This document shows, piece after piece, positions 38,470-48,017 of a stretch of DNA of 64,000 bases. The notes under the pieces were generated by a model that worked only from the letters and a program-made list of their open reading frames with translations, was not told the DNA's origin and searched no databases. The first letter of the stretch is position 1; every line of letters starts with the position of its first letter. The position numbers were made by a program, and so were the translations under genes. Origin of the DNA: Phycisphaeraceae bacterium (GTDB taxonomy: Bacteria > Planctomycetota > Phycisphaerae > Phycisphaerales > UBA1924); the NCBI GenBank assembly GCA_021297895.1, contig JAJTHN010000016.1:1-64000 (forward strand). Direction: 5' to 3'.

Positions 38470-38515
38470 GCATCGGCGTTTCGAAACCTTGACTCGAGGC
38501 CCTTTGGGGACGTTC

Positions 38516-39931
38516 ATGCGACACTGCGACCTTTGCGTTATCGGCAGCGGCCCTGGCGGGCAGAAGGCGGCGATTCAGGCCGCCAAGTTGGGAAAGGACG
38601 TGGTGGTCATCGAGCGCATGGATGTCGTCGGCGGCGTGGCGATCAACACGGGGACGATCCCGAGCAAGGCGCTTCGCGAGGCGGTGGTGGCCGCGACCAG
38701 TGCGCACAACGTCGCGCCGGGCATGGGTGTGCCGGTCGTATCGCGGGAAACGCGCGTGCAGCAGTTGCTCGAGTCCTGCAATCGTGTGATCCGGTCGGAG
38801 GTCGAGCTCGTCCGCAAGCAGCTGGCGTCCAACGGCGTCGAGGTCATCCACGGGCATGGCTCGTTCATCGATGCGCACACGGTTCAGGCCGATGGGCCCC
38901 GCGGCGTGGAGCGAATCACCGCGGAGAACATCCTGATCGGCGTGGGCACATCGCCGGCGCGGCCAGAGACGGTGCCCTTTGACCGAAAGGTCATCATCAC
39001 CAGCGACGAATTGCTGCGAATGGAGACGCTGCCGCGGACGATGATCGTCGTCGGCGGTGGTGTCATCGGGACCGAGTACGCCTCGATGCTCGCGGCCCTG
39101 GGTGTCCGCGTGACGATCATCGAGGGCCGCCCGCGGCTGCTGGAGTTCATCGACCAGGAAGTCGGCGAGGCGCTGCAGTATCACCTTCGCCAGGCGGGGT
39201 GCACGCTTCGCCTCGGCGAAAAGGTCGCCGGCATGCGGGCCGTGCAGGCCCCGAGGGGATCCAGCGGCGGCGACTCGATCATGGCCGAGGCCACGCTCGA
39301 AAGCGGCAAGACGATCGTCGCGGATTGTCTGCTCTTTAGCATCGGCAGGCAGGGCGCGACATCGGCGCTCAATCTCGCCGCGGCGGGGTTGTCAGCGGAC
39401 AACAGGGGACGCATCAAGGTCAACAACCGTTTCCAGACCGCGGTGCCGCACATCTACGCGGTCGGCGACGTGATCGGGTTCCCCGCCCTGGCGAGCACGA
39501 GCATGGAGCAGGGACGGCAGGCGGCGCTGGATATGTTCGGTGAGCGAGTCGAGACGGTCGCGGAGCTGATTCCTTACGGCATCTACGCGATCCCCGAGAT
39601 CTCCATGGTCGGCTGGACCGAGGAGGCCCTGACCAAGGAAGGGATCCCTTACGAGGCGGGCATCGCCCACTACAAGGAAATCGCCCGCGGCCAGTTGCTG
39701 CACGACGACGTGGGCATGCTCAAGCTGCTCATCCATCAGGAGAGCCACGCGCTCCTGGGCGTCCACTGCATCGGGACCAACGCGACCGAGTTGGTGCACA
39801 TCGGTCAGGCGGTCATGGCGTTCAAGGGAACGGTGGAGTACCTGGTCAACGCGGTTTTCAATTATCCGACCTTGGCCGAGTGCTACAAGGTGGCGGCGCT
39901 CAACGGGCTGAATAAGCTTCGGCACACGTGA
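38516..39931 (+). CDS. sthA: Soluble pyridine nucleotide transhydrogenase
   Basis: The 471-residue flavoprotein balances NADPH and NADH by hydride transfer. It has the lipoamide-dehydrogenase fold: FAD Rossmann motif VIGSGPGGQKAA, NAD motif VVGGGVIGTEYASML, and YAVGDVIGFPALASTSMEQGR. The redox loop reads GGVAINTGTIPSKALREAV. The two cysteines of lipoamide dehydrogenase are absent, which distinguishes SthA. ATG 38516 puts the Rossmann strand at residue 7; the open frame further upstream (to 38042) is not coding-like. GGGGA lies just before it. A small coiled-coil gene overlaps its stop. Confidence 0.93.
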   Translation: MRHCDLCVIGSGPGGQKAAIQAAKLGKDVVVIERMDVVGGVAINTGTIPSKALREAVVAATSAHNVAPGMGVPVVSRETRVQQLLESCNRVIRSEVELVRKQLASNGVEVIHGHGSFIDAHTVQADGPRGVERITAENILIGVGTSPARPETVPFDRKVIITSDELLRMETLPRTMIVVGGGVIGTEYASMLAALGVRVTIIEGRPRLLEFIDQEVGEALQYHLRQAGCTLRLGEKVAGMRAVQAPRGSSGGDSIMAEATLESGKTIVADCLLFSIGRQGATSALNLAAAGLSADNRGRIKVNNRFQTAVPHIYAVGDVIGFPALASTSMEQGRQAALDMFGERVETVAELIPYGIYAIPEISMVGWTEEALTKEGIPYEAGIAHYKEIARGQLLHDDVGMLKLLIHQESHALLGVHCIGTNATELVHIGQAVMAFKGTVEYLVNAVFNYPTLAECYKVAALNGLNKLRHT

Positions 39932-40377
39932 TCCCTGCCGCAAGTCCATCTCTGCTCGCCGCAACGGCAACGGACTGGTACGACCTCCTGGTCGTCATCG
40001 CGGTTATTCTCGGGATCGTGTCCCTGATTGCGATACCGATGGCCATTCAGGCTGTCTTTCGGCAACGATCGAAGCTCATCGAGCAGAAGTTCGCTCTCGA
40101 TTCCCAGAATCGAGACGCGGTGCATCGCGAGCGTGAGGCCCGGGCGTATGCCCAGAACGAGGCCATCAACGACATGGCCGCGGACAAACTTCGTGCCGAG
40201 GCGCAGTTGCTCGAACTGCAGATCCAGCTTGCCAAGCGAGAGCTCAACAGCCGAGAGAAGGCTGATGCGTTCAATGAACTGGTCATGTCGAAGGTGAAGC
40301 TCGAAGTTGAGAGCCTCAGGCTCCAGGTCATCGAGCAGCGCAAGCGGCTGGACGGGTTCGTCGACGGCGATGAGTGA
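39928..40377 (+). CDS. Membrane-anchored coiled-coil protein
   Basis: The 149-residue protein starts with GTG overlapping the sthA TGA (GTGA), so it is probably translationally coupled. A single membrane helix (about residues 17-44, YDLLVVIAVILGIVSLIAIP) is followed by about 100 residues of Arg/Glu/Gln-rich coiled coil. No catalytic residues or known domain are recognised. It may anchor or organise partners on the cytoplasmic face. Its link to sthA is by position only. Confidence 0.65.
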   Translation: MIPAASPSLLAATATDWYDLLVVIAVILGIVSLIAIPMAIQAVFRQRSKLIEQKFALDSQNRDAVHREREARAYAQNEAINDMAADKLRAEAQLLELQIQLAKRELNSREKADAFNELVMSKVKLEVESLRLQVIEQRKRLDGFVDGDE

Positions 40378-40430
40378 ACGGCGCTCTGTGGCCGCAGGCA
40401 GCGGACCGACGCCGATTTTTCGGCCGGGCC

Positions 40431-40436
40431 TAAACT
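40431..40436 (+). promoter_or_regulatory. -10 hexamer for a probable leaderless start
   Basis: TAAACT ends 6 nt before the holB ATG at 40443. There is no Shine-Dalgarno sequence and no convincing -35. Confidence 0.4.
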
Positions 40437-40442
40437 GGACGC

Positions 40443-41684
40443 ATGCCTCCGCGAAGCAAGTCCGGGTCGAGTGATCCCAAGTCGGCGACAAAGCCGTCCG
40501 GCGGTCGCGCGAGCAAGGCCGCGCGAAGTGTCGGCGATGATGGCGGTCTGCTGATGGGCGGACGCGAGGAGCCTGCCGCGCCGAGCGCAAGCCCGAGTAC
40601 GCCCGCGGCGACTCGGCCGGTGAGCCTCGATGCCATTCACGGGCAGGCCAGGGCAAAGGAAACCCTGCGATCCGCCATGGCCTCGGGGCGGTTGCCCCAC
40701 GCTTGGATTTTCCACGGTCCGCCCGGTGTCGGGAAGTTCACGGCCGCGCTCGCGTTCGCGGCGGAACTGCTCGCGTTTGATGACGCCACGCGTCGGCTCC
40801 TGGCCCAGGGCGTGCACCCGGACCTCGGCGTGATCAACAAGGAACTCGCGGTCCTGAGCCGGGATACAAGGATCCAGCAGGCGAAGCAGGTAACGATTCC
40901 GAAGGAAGTCATCGCGGAGTTCTTGCTCGATCGCGCCAGCCTGAAGCGGGCACACGACGGGCCTTCGCACGCGGGCCGTGTGTTCATCGTCGACGAGGCG
41001 GAACTGCTGGATCGCTCCGCGTCGCACGCGCCGGTGCAGGCGGCGATGCTCAAGTTGCTCGAGGAGCCGCCGGAGGGAACGATCATCATCCTGGTGACGG
41101 CGGATGAGACGAAGCTGCTGACGACGGTGCGGAGCCGCTGCCAGCGCGTCGCGTTCGCACCGCTCAGCGATGAGGAGCTTCGGGGCTGGATGGCCACGAG
41201 GGGCGTTCAGGCGTCGCCCAGCGAGATGGCGTGGCTCATGTCATGGTCCCAGGGCTCACCGGGCAGGGCGCAGCTGGCGGTCGATCACGGGCTCTACAAC
41301 TGGCACAAGACACTCGACCCTCTGCTCAGCGAGGTTGAGTCGGGGCGAATGGCTGCGGGTCTTGTGCTCGGGACACAGATGTGTGCGCTCATTGACGAGA
41401 AAGCTACGGCGGCCGGCAAGGCCGACCCGCTGGCCAGCAAGGACGCGGCGAACCGATTCTGGGTCCGGCAGTTGGTCGTGTATCTGGCTTCGAGAGCCGA
41501 GCAGAACATGATGTCTGCGGTCGAGCGCCGAGATGCACCGGCGATGAACCGCGCGATCACGATGATCGAGAGCATCCGGCAGTTCGAGGGGTACATCGCC
41601 GCGAATGTGGCTTGGCCGACGGCGATCCAGTTTCTGGTTTCGCAGATGTGCAACACGCCGCGTCCGACCGGCGTGCTGACCTGA
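40443..41684 (+). CDS. holB: DNA polymerase III delta-prime-like clamp-loader subunit
   Basis: This 413-residue AAA+ protein is a component of the replicative clamp loader. After a Ser/Lys-rich leader, IHGQARAKETLRSAM and LPHAWIFHGPPGVGKFTAALAF give a Walker A with Phe after Lys. RVFIVDEAELL is a Walker B variant. A LLEEPPEGTIIILVT segment and the sensor stretch TVRSRCQRVAFAPL are the DnaX/HolB hallmark. The four-Cys zinc module of E. coli delta-prime is missing; an insertion near 130-180 replaces it. The degenerate Walker A fits a subunit that may not hydrolyse ATP. Length is longer than the usual 330-ish. Likely leaderless. Confidence 0.85.
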   Translation: MPPRSKSGSSDPKSATKPSGGRASKAARSVGDDGGLLMGGREEPAAPSASPSTPAATRPVSLDAIHGQARAKETLRSAMASGRLPHAWIFHGPPGVGKFTAALAFAAELLAFDDATRRLLAQGVHPDLGVINKELAVLSRDTRIQQAKQVTIPKEVIAEFLLDRASLKRAHDGPSHAGRVFIVDEAELLDRSASHAPVQAAMLKLLEEPPEGTIIILVTADETKLLTTVRSRCQRVAFAPLSDEELRGWMATRGVQASPSEMAWLMSWSQGSPGRAQLAVDHGLYNWHKTLDPLLSEVESGRMAAGLVLGTQMCALIDEKATAAGKADPLASKDAANRFWVRQLVVYLASRAEQNMMSAVERRDAPAMNRAITMIESIRQFEGYIAANVAWPTAIQFLVSQMCNTPRPTGVLT

Positions 41685-41704
41685 GGCGGCGTTTCCCGGA
41701 GTGC

Positions 41705-42169
41705 TCAGCCCGCAAGACTGAGTGATGAGGTGAGGCTCGGCGTCGCGTCGGTGCCGGGCTGCGCGGGCGGGGTCTGGCCGCGGCGTTCGCTGGCGAGTTT
41801 TTCCATGAGCATGACCCATGTCTCTCGCTCGAACTTGAGCAGGGTGATGACCTCGTCGGCCTTGGCGATGTCCTTCTCGTGGCTGCTCTCGAGGAGGCGG
41901 CGGAAGAGGAACATGTACAGTGAAGTGAGCCGTTCGTAGAGCTTGCGGTCGGGCTCGGGCCGCATCGTGTTCGTCAGTTCGACGAGGATCGCGCGGGCGC
42001 GGGTGTAGCCGTTGTAGCAGCCTTCGAAGTCCTTGCGGGCCAGAGCGTCGCGGCCCTGCTGGCTGAACTTGATCGCGCCGTCGATGAGCATGAGCCGAAG
42101 TTCCTCGGGCGATGCCGTGAGGACCTTGGTCGTCAGATACGCGTCGGCTTTGCTCTGGTCGGGTTTCAT
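41705..42169 (-). CDS. fliS: Flagellar export chaperone FliS
   Basis: The 154-residue helical chaperone binds flagellin before export. The start shows DAYLTTKVLTASPEELRLMLIDGAIKF, with the SPEELxLMLxDGAI helix that marks FliS. A five-helix pattern runs to about residue 125, and a short low-complexity tail follows. Length is slightly above the usual 125-135. It lies 98 bp downstream of fliD on the same strand, the normal arrangement, so motility is likely. Confidence 0.93.
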   Translation of the reverse strand: MKPDQSKADAYLTTKVLTASPEELRLMLIDGAIKFSQQGRDALARKDFEGCYNGYTRARAILVELTNTMRPEPDRKLYERLTSLYMFLFRRLLESSHEKDIAKADEVITLLKFERETWVMLMEKLASERRGQTPPAQPGTDATPSLTSSLSLAG

Positions 42170-42267
42170 AGGCCTTGGTAGTATCGGTCCAAAAACGGCG
42201 AGAATTCAGTGGCTTGGCTGAACGGGTCGCGATCGGCGGGATGCGAACTGGGTTGCCGCCACCTGGA

Positions 42268-45183
42268 TCAGGCCTGAATCGCGCGGATGTTGCCGATCGA
42301 GCTCTGCTGGCCCTGGAGCTTGCCGATGGCCTCTTCCATGGCCGTGAACTGACGTTGGAGAATCTGGCGGCGCGATTCCAGACGGGTGTCGATCGCGGCG
42401 ATGCGGGTGTTCTGTGCCTTGATCTGATCGTCGAGCGTTCGGGTGGCGCGGGTGAGCAGGCCGTCGACCGGACGGATAAAGCGATCGGTGAGCTGGGCGA
42501 CACGCTCGATGATGCCCAGCGACGTGAAGGCACCCGTGGCGGGCGTGTTGATAAACGCGCCTGGAATCTCGTTTCCGGCCGAGTCGCGGACCGGCGTGTT
42601 CTGGTTCGACGGGGCCTGCGTCTTTGCGGTGAAGAGGTCCACAACCGCCGTGGGGTCGGTCTGGATTGCGCTGTTGAGTTTGTCCTGATTGAGTTGAAGT
42701 TGGCCCTCGCGGCCGACCGTGATGCCGACCTGAGCCAGGGACTGGAATCGGCCGGAAACACCGAGTGGCCCGCCGGTGATGGTCGCAAAGAGCTGCGCGC
42801 GGAACTGCTGCGTCGTCGAATCGCCCAGCAGTGGGCCGCGGCGCTGCGTGTCGGCATCGAACTTGGACTGAGAGTCGATGCGGGTCACCAGGCTGTTGAA
42901 GGCCGTGATGAACGCCTCGACGCCCTTCTGGATCGCGGCGTTGTCGCGTGTGATGCCGAGGGTGACGGGCGTGTTCGACGGCGCCTTGAGGTCGAGCGTG
43001 ACGTTGTTCACGACGCCGGTGATCGAGTTGCTGGAACTGGAGATGAGCACGGCCCGTGCGGGGTCCGTGGATCCGAAGAAGACTCGGGCGTCCTGGGCCT
43101 CGGCGATGTTCTGCAGTCCAAGGTCCTGCCCCGCCGCGTCGATGTCGAAGGCCCCCGCGAGCCCGCTGTCGCGAGCCGTGAAGGACAGACGGAACGGGCG
43201 AGCGCCGGCGCCGTCGCTGATGATTGATGCGACCGCCGGGATGCGGGCCTGGTTGAGCTTGGAGACGACCTGGGTCAGCGTGTCAGTGGCGAGGAGGTCG
43301 ACCTTTCGCACAAACGTGCCGTCGATCACGTTCGACGCGCCGGTGCCGGAAGCGGTGCCCGCGATGTTGAGATTGCGGGCAACGGAACCGGAAGTGTCGG
43401 TGATGGAGATGCGCTGGCCGCCCGGGCCGCCGGCGCGGGCGACCTCTTCGATCAGGATGCCGTCGCCGGTGTTGTTGACGCGGGCGCGGATGTCGTTGGC
43501 CTGAGCGTTGATGTTTCGGATCAGGTCGCCGACGCTGACGTTGTCCTGGGAGATGTTCACCCGTCGGCGCTCGCCGTACGAGTTGACGATTTCGAACGCG
43601 CCGGTGCCCACGCCGCGTCCGCCGTTGAGAGACGAAAGGCTCGTGGCCTCGGAGATGAACTGCGGGCGGAGCGGACCCGTGACGACATCCCCGCTGGCGG
43701 TGATGTCTTCGATCCCGAACTCGATGCCGCCGGGGCCGGCGATGTTCAGCGTCCCGGTGCCGCCGGAGTTGTCCTTGAAGCGGAGCTTGTTGCCGGAGGA
43801 GTCCAGCGCGAGTTCGACCTTCGGCCGACCGTTGTTGCCCGGGGGGCTGAGCTCGTTGAAGCGGTCGATGAACTGCGAGAGGGTCTGGGTGCCGGTCACG
43901 TTGACCGTGAAGATGGACCCGTCGCGAGCGGTCACGTTGAAGTTCGTGGATCCGACGCCGCTGCCGCCCTTGAGCGAGCGAAGCAGGACGGTGTTCATTC
44001 CGGCGATCAGGCGGCCGGAGTTGATCGTGCCGGAAGTCGTGGATTGGAGCAGGCCCAGATCGCGAGCGGCCGTGCCGCCGGTACCGACTTCCTCAACCCT
44101 GAATTGAGGCGAGGTGCCACTCGGGGTGGTGTTGTCGGTGAGTTGGATGCTCACGCCGTCGGAGGCGATACTGGCTGTGACGCGGCTTTGCGCGCCGGGA
44201 GCGGCTTTGCTCTGCTCGTTGATGCGGGCGATGACCCCGGCCAGGTCCGTCACGGCCGCGGCGACCTTCACGACGGCCGGATCGCCGCCGCCCGGAGGGG
44301 TGCGAGATTCGTACATGTCGCCGAGATCGATGTTGATGACCTCGCCGCTGCGTGTCGTGATCTTCAGGTCCGGATTCGTGGTGCCGCCAGCGCGGTTGAA
44401 CTGGACGCCGCGACCATCGTTCAGTGTTGAAAGCGCGGACCCCCCGCCGAGAATATTGATCTGCGTGCCGGTGATGTTCTCGTTCGCCGAGCCGGCGATG
44501 CCGAGGCTCGTTGCGGTGTTCGTCGTTCCGACGTTGGCGATTGTCATCGCGCCGCCGCCACTGGCCCGATCGGTGACGACAAGGCGGTCACCATCAATGC
44601 GGGCCTGAACGCGCACGCCAGCGGCGGAGTTGATCGTGGAAATGACCTCGCCGATGGTCGCGACGCGGGAGAGATCGATCGTTGCGGTCGCGCCGCTGGT
44701 GTCTGTGACCTGAATCTGGCCGCGGGTGACACCCTGCCCGCCGTTGAGGTTCGTCAGCGGCGTGTCGCGGTCGAGTCGGGCCGATCGCGGGCTGAAGGTC
44801 AGCGACGTGAGGCCGACGCCGGTCACATCGCGGTCGGTGAAGCCCTTGGAGAGCGATTGCTGCGTGGTGACGAGCCGATCGACGATGAAGGTGTACGAGC
44901 CGACAGGGGCTCCGGCGGTTGCTCTTGCGGTGAGCGTGCTCTCGCTGCTGCTGGTGGCCGCGGCGGAGCCGAAGATGTTGTTCGTGTTGAAGGCGGATGC
45001 GCTGGTACGGAGCGCCGAGATGCGGCTGTTCAAGTCGAGGAACGCCGCCTGCAGCGTCTGGATTTGCGTGATCCGTCGCTGGGCGAGGGTCTTGGGCCGA
45101 GACTCGACCGAGAGCAACTGGTCGATCAACTGGCTCGTGTTGACGCCGCTGAAGAGCCCGACGCCCGATGTGATGCCGCTCAT
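42268..45183 (-). CDS. fliD: Flagellar filament cap protein FliD with four hook-IN motifs
   Basis: The 971-residue cap protein assembles flagellin at the filament tip. The N-terminal D0 region (GLFSGVNTSQLIDQLLSVES) and the C-terminal helical region (about 900-965) match FliD. Between them the flagellin hook-IN pattern, LNGGxGV followed by DxSG and a VIxxIN helix, recurs. The cores are at about residues 146, 254, 404 and 519. Known FliD proteins are about 450-700 residues and normally carry fewer such repeats, so internal duplication has enlarged the head domain. GGGAG upstream supports the start. fliS follows. Confidence 0.92.
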   Translation of the reverse strand: MSGITSGVGLFSGVNTSQLIDQLLSVESRPKTLAQRRITQIQTLQAAFLDLNSRISALRTSASAFNTNNIFGSAAATSSSESTLTARATAGAPVGSYTFIVDRLVTTQQSLSKGFTDRDVTGVGLTSLTFSPRSARLDRDTPLTNLNGGQGVTRGQIQVTDTSGATATIDLSRVATIGEVISTINSAAGVRVQARIDGDRLVVTDRASGGGAMTIANVGTTNTATSLGIAGSANENITGTQINILGGGSALSTLNDGRGVQFNRAGGTTNPDLKITTRSGEVINIDLGDMYESRTPPGGGDPAVVKVAAAVTDLAGVIARINEQSKAAPGAQSRVTASIASDGVSIQLTDNTTPSGTSPQFRVEEVGTGGTAARDLGLLQSTTSGTINSGRLIAGMNTVLLRSLKGGSGVGSTNFNVTARDGSIFTVNVTGTQTLSQFIDRFNELSPPGNNGRPKVELALDSSGNKLRFKDNSGGTGTLNIAGPGGIEFGIEDITASGDVVTGPLRPQFISEATSLSSLNGGRGVGTGAFEIVNSYGERRRVNISQDNVSVGDLIRNINAQANDIRARVNNTGDGILIEEVARAGGPGGQRISITDTSGSVARNLNIAGTASGTGASNVIDGTFVRKVDLLATDTLTQVVSKLNQARIPAVASIISDGAGARPFRLSFTARDSGLAGAFDIDAAGQDLGLQNIAEAQDARVFFGSTDPARAVLISSSSNSITGVVNNVTLDLKAPSNTPVTLGITRDNAAIQKGVEAFITAFNSLVTRIDSQSKFDADTQRRGPLLGDSTTQQFRAQLFATITGGPLGVSGRFQSLAQVGITVGREGQLQLNQDKLNSAIQTDPTAVVDLFTAKTQAPSNQNTPVRDSAGNEIPGAFINTPATGAFTSLGIIERVAQLTDRFIRPVDGLLTRATRTLDDQIKAQNTRIAAIDTRLESRRQILQRQFTAMEEAIGKLQGQQSSIGNIRAIQA

Positions 45184-45338
45184 GGAAGTGCTCCCGCAAG
45201 AACCTGTGGCCCGCGCGCAATGCCCCCGAAGGCTTCTCTAGTCATCGGCTCGATCTACTACCGATCTCAATCCGAACAGATGCCAAATGTTCGTAATGTG
45301 CGTGGGTGAAGGTGCCGGGACGACCGGAATTGGCCGAA

Positions 45339-45344
45339 TATCCT
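45339..45344 (+). promoter_or_regulatory. -10 hexamer for a probable leaderless start
   Basis: TATCCT ends 6 nt before ATG 45351. No ribosome-binding purine run is present. Confidence 0.35.
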
Positions 45345-45350
45345 CTCGGC

Positions 45351-46022
45351 ATGAGTACAGCGCAAGTTGGCGAGAATCAGGCAGGGGGTCTTCTGAGCAC
45401 GCGGCCGGCGGGGGTGCTGGTGGCGATCCTCGGTGGCATCGCGACGGGGGCGTCGCTGGTCATCGCGCTGGCGGCGGTTACGGATGCTCGCCCGAACTGG
45501 ATCTTGTTGGCCTTCGAGGTTGTCGCGATGATGGCCGGCGTTGTTTGCGTGCTCGCTGGCCTGCGTGTTCTGCGTGAGGGACCGGCGATCACGCTGTTCT
45601 GCGTCGCGGGAACGATCATGACCGCGGCGCTCCTGGGCGGGGTCGGATCCAATTGGACCGTTCGCGGATTCTCTCTCTGGCTCGGGTTGTTCCTTCGCGC
45701 GGGAATTGGCGGGATGCTCGTTGCACTCGCGGGCGCGGAACTTCTTTCGCGCCGCCCGGGAGTGAGCATGCCCCTGCTGCTGCGTTCGGTCCTTTGGGTT
45801 CTGCCGCTGGTGTCGATGATCGGCGCGGCGGTCCTGCTGCGTGGAGCTTGGCCCAACCTGCACCCGCTGGCGCAGATGCTTCTGGTGCTCTTTGGCGGCG
45901 CGCTCGCCTGCGTGTTCGCGGCGGGTTCAGCCCACTACGCCATCCGGGCATTTATCGTCGGCGCAGAAGCAGCCACCGCGGGCGTATTGCGCGGTGGGGT
46001 GGGGGACGGGCGCTTGGGCTGA
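45351..46022 (+). CDS. Hypothetical polytopic membrane protein
   Basis: This 223-residue protein has six likely membrane helices, short loops and a small cytoplasmic tail. No transport or enzymatic motif is recognised. ATG at 45351 is taken as the start because the hydrophobic helices begin about 20 residues later and a -10-like TATCCT sits 6 nt upstream; the frame opens 15 codons earlier without a site. It diverges from fliD and converges with the DUF3352-like gene, so no operon partner informs its function. Confidence 0.6.
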   Translation: MSTAQVGENQAGGLLSTRPAGVLVAILGGIATGASLVIALAAVTDARPNWILLAFEVVAMMAGVVCVLAGLRVLREGPAITLFCVAGTIMTAALLGGVGSNWTVRGFSLWLGLFLRAGIGGMLVALAGAELLSRRPGVSMPLLLRSVLWVLPLVSMIGAAVLLRGAWPNLHPLAQMLLVLFGGALACVFAAGSAHYAIRAFIVGAEAATAGVLRGGVGDGRLG

Positions 46023-46034
46023 ACAAACGCCCGA

Positions 46035-47924
46035 TCAGTCCTTGGCCTTGATCGGGCCGAGAATGAACGAGTCCGATCGCATCCCGCTTTCGGTCCAACG
46101 CAGATCACCCACGGACGGGCCGATGAACTTGAGAACATCCTCGATTGGCGGCAGCTTGCTGGCCCACTTGGGCGGCTCGATGTTCAGACCCTCGAGCATC
46201 TCTGGATCCAGACCGCCAAGTGCTCCGAGAGTCATTGCGCGATAGCCGGCGGGGTCCTGAAGTTGCCAGTACACGTACCGCAGGTTCTGGGCAGTGTCTT
46301 CGTAGAAGTACGTCGTCGCGCCGGGCTTGAGCTTGCTCATCGCCGCGGTGTAGCTCGCGTCTTTGGAGAGTGAGGTCGGCGAGGGGTTGGCCGCTTGACG
46401 CATCAGGTTCTCAACGTCGGATTTCGCACCGACATACGCCCATCCGCCGCCGACGCCGATGGCGATCGGTGCGGGGCCCATGTCCTCGTTGACGAAGATC
46501 TGGTTGCCTTCGAAGTCCGCGGGCTTGAAACCGGCCTGAGCACCGAAAGCGGTCAGAAGGTTCTTTACGGGCACATCATCCGTCACGCGGACGATCGTCA
46601 CGTTGCGGGAACTGGTCACCGAAAGAGGCGACTCGATGGTTTTGACGCCGTAAATCTCCGGCCCGAGTACGGCAAAGAGCGGACCAACGATCCCCTCAGC
46701 CTGATCGAGCACGGGCAGGATGCTGCCTCGCATTTCCTCGGGAAACTCGTTGATGCCGGCGCGGACGACTTCCATCAGTCGGCTGAGGCGAATGTTCGCG
46801 GCGCTCACACCCGTGGCGTCGCCGCTGATGAATGCCGGAACTTCGGGCATCCCGGCCATCGGCTCGATGAGCCCCATGATGCCCTTCTGCGGCGGCATAT
46901 CCAGGAAGACGCTGAACTCCGCGGCGACGTTGTCGGCCGCGCCCGAGCCGAAGCCGACCGCGACAGTCGCGGAGCGGGCGCCCTTGACGCCCAGAAGCTT
47001 GAGCACGGAATCGGTCATCGGGCTGGCCAGGATCTCGGTGAACTGCATGGCCGGAACAAACTCGGCCTCCGGGTCGTTCATCGCCGCGGCGAGTGCGGGA
47101 TCGCGGGCAAGCTTCGCGACCATGTCGATCATGCCGCCGAGGCGTAGGGATGACGAGGCCGGGTGGGCCTTAAGGGCGTCTTTGTACGTCGCGGTTCCGG
47201 CGAGCGTGCCCGCGCTGCCGCCCTTGCCCTCGGCGCGATCGATCGCGTCCTTGACTGCCGGGGCCGACGTTCCGACCAGGATCAGTCCGCCGACACGGGC
47301 GACGTTGAACTGGTCTTCGTGCTCGATCTCCGTGCCGTCCTCGTCCTTGCGGACCGGTCGGATGGTGTAGATCGTTGTGCCGGCGTAGGTCTCTTCTTCG
47401 GACTTGGCCGAGCCGTCGCGAACGACGCGCTCGACGCCCTTCTCGAAGATGTTGATCATCTGCTCGGCCTTGTCGCCGTACCACGCAGATGCGAGGCCCT
47501 CGAACTTCGGCAGAGCGCTGGACTTGTCGCCGGCTTTCTCACGGGTGACGAAGTAAATCGCCATGCCGATAGGGCCGGACGGCGGCGAGAGATCCTCACG
47601 CTTGACGTCCGCGGCTTCGAGCATCTCGTCGAGGAACTTGTTGTACTGTTCCAGGCCGTCCTTGAACTCCTCCTCGCGCAACGCCGTCCAGAACGTCTGA
47701 ACGCTGGGCGTGGCCCAGAGTTTGCCGAGATTCGAGGCGTCAAAGCTCTCGCGGAACTTGGTGTAGTCGTCGATGCTCAAGAAGCCGATGGTCTGCTCGG
47801 GCACGAGGTCGGCGATCGTGGGCTGCTCGGAGGCGAGCGCAGCGCAAGAAATCCAAAGCCCCGCCGCGGCGGCGACGGGGGCGAAAACTCGGCGTGCGGT
47901 GACGGCAGTAGCGACAGTGTTCAT
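46035..47924 (-). CDS. Secreted DUF3352-like protein
   Basis: The 629-residue protein begins with a signal-like segment (VFAPVAAAAGLWISCAALA) and then a large soluble domain. The pattern of a short start (IADLVPEQTIGFLSIDDY), alternating beta strands and a late GAGG-type ligand region (IAIGVGGGWAYVGAKSDVE) resembles DUF3352, whose function is unknown. No metal or catalytic motif is visible. The ATG 8 codons after the first in-frame one is chosen because the signal peptide follows it directly. The gene is single; the protease gene next on the strand is upstream and not coupled. Confidence 0.55.
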   Translation of the reverse strand: MNTVATAVTARRVFAPVAAAAGLWISCAALASEQPTIADLVPEQTIGFLSIDDYTKFRESFDASNLGKLWATPSVQTFWTALREEEFKDGLEQYNKFLDEMLEAADVKREDLSPPSGPIGMAIYFVTREKAGDKSSALPKFEGLASAWYGDKAEQMINIFEKGVERVVRDGSAKSEEETYAGTTIYTIRPVRKDEDGTEIEHEDQFNVARVGGLILVGTSAPAVKDAIDRAEGKGGSAGTLAGTATYKDALKAHPASSSLRLGGMIDMVAKLARDPALAAAMNDPEAEFVPAMQFTEILASPMTDSVLKLLGVKGARSATVAVGFGSGAADNVAAEFSVFLDMPPQKGIMGLIEPMAGMPEVPAFISGDATGVSAANIRLSRLMEVVRAGINEFPEEMRGSILPVLDQAEGIVGPLFAVLGPEIYGVKTIESPLSVTSSRNVTIVRVTDDVPVKNLLTAFGAQAGFKPADFEGNQIFVNEDMGPAPIAIGVGGGWAYVGAKSDVENLMRQAANPSPTSLSKDASYTAAMSKLKPGATTYFYEDTAQNLRYVYWQLQDPAGYRAMTLGALGGLDPEMLEGLNIEPPKWASKLPPIEDVLKFIGPSVGDLRWTESGMRSDSFILGPIKAKD

Positions 47925-48017
47925 GGCGTTCTCATTGGGCACGGTCATCGTGGCGGATAGGTAAATCAGAGCAGCCGAAGGCCGACGTGCCGGGGCGATG
48001 GGTGCTCGCGTTTGCGG

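Larger units (their letters stand above)
38037..38515. other. Divergent intergenic region between alaS and sthA
   Basis: This 479-bp gap contains a micropeptide gene and a hairpin terminator (both listed separately), and possible promoters for alaS and sthA. Between the micropeptide start at 38275 and the sthA hexamer at 38464 I see no other feature. Confidence 0.6.

Noticed and set aside
42175-43227. Plus-strand frame opposite fliD
   Set aside because: fliD has coherent N- and C-terminal family motifs on the minus strand, so the plus frame is an antisense shadow.
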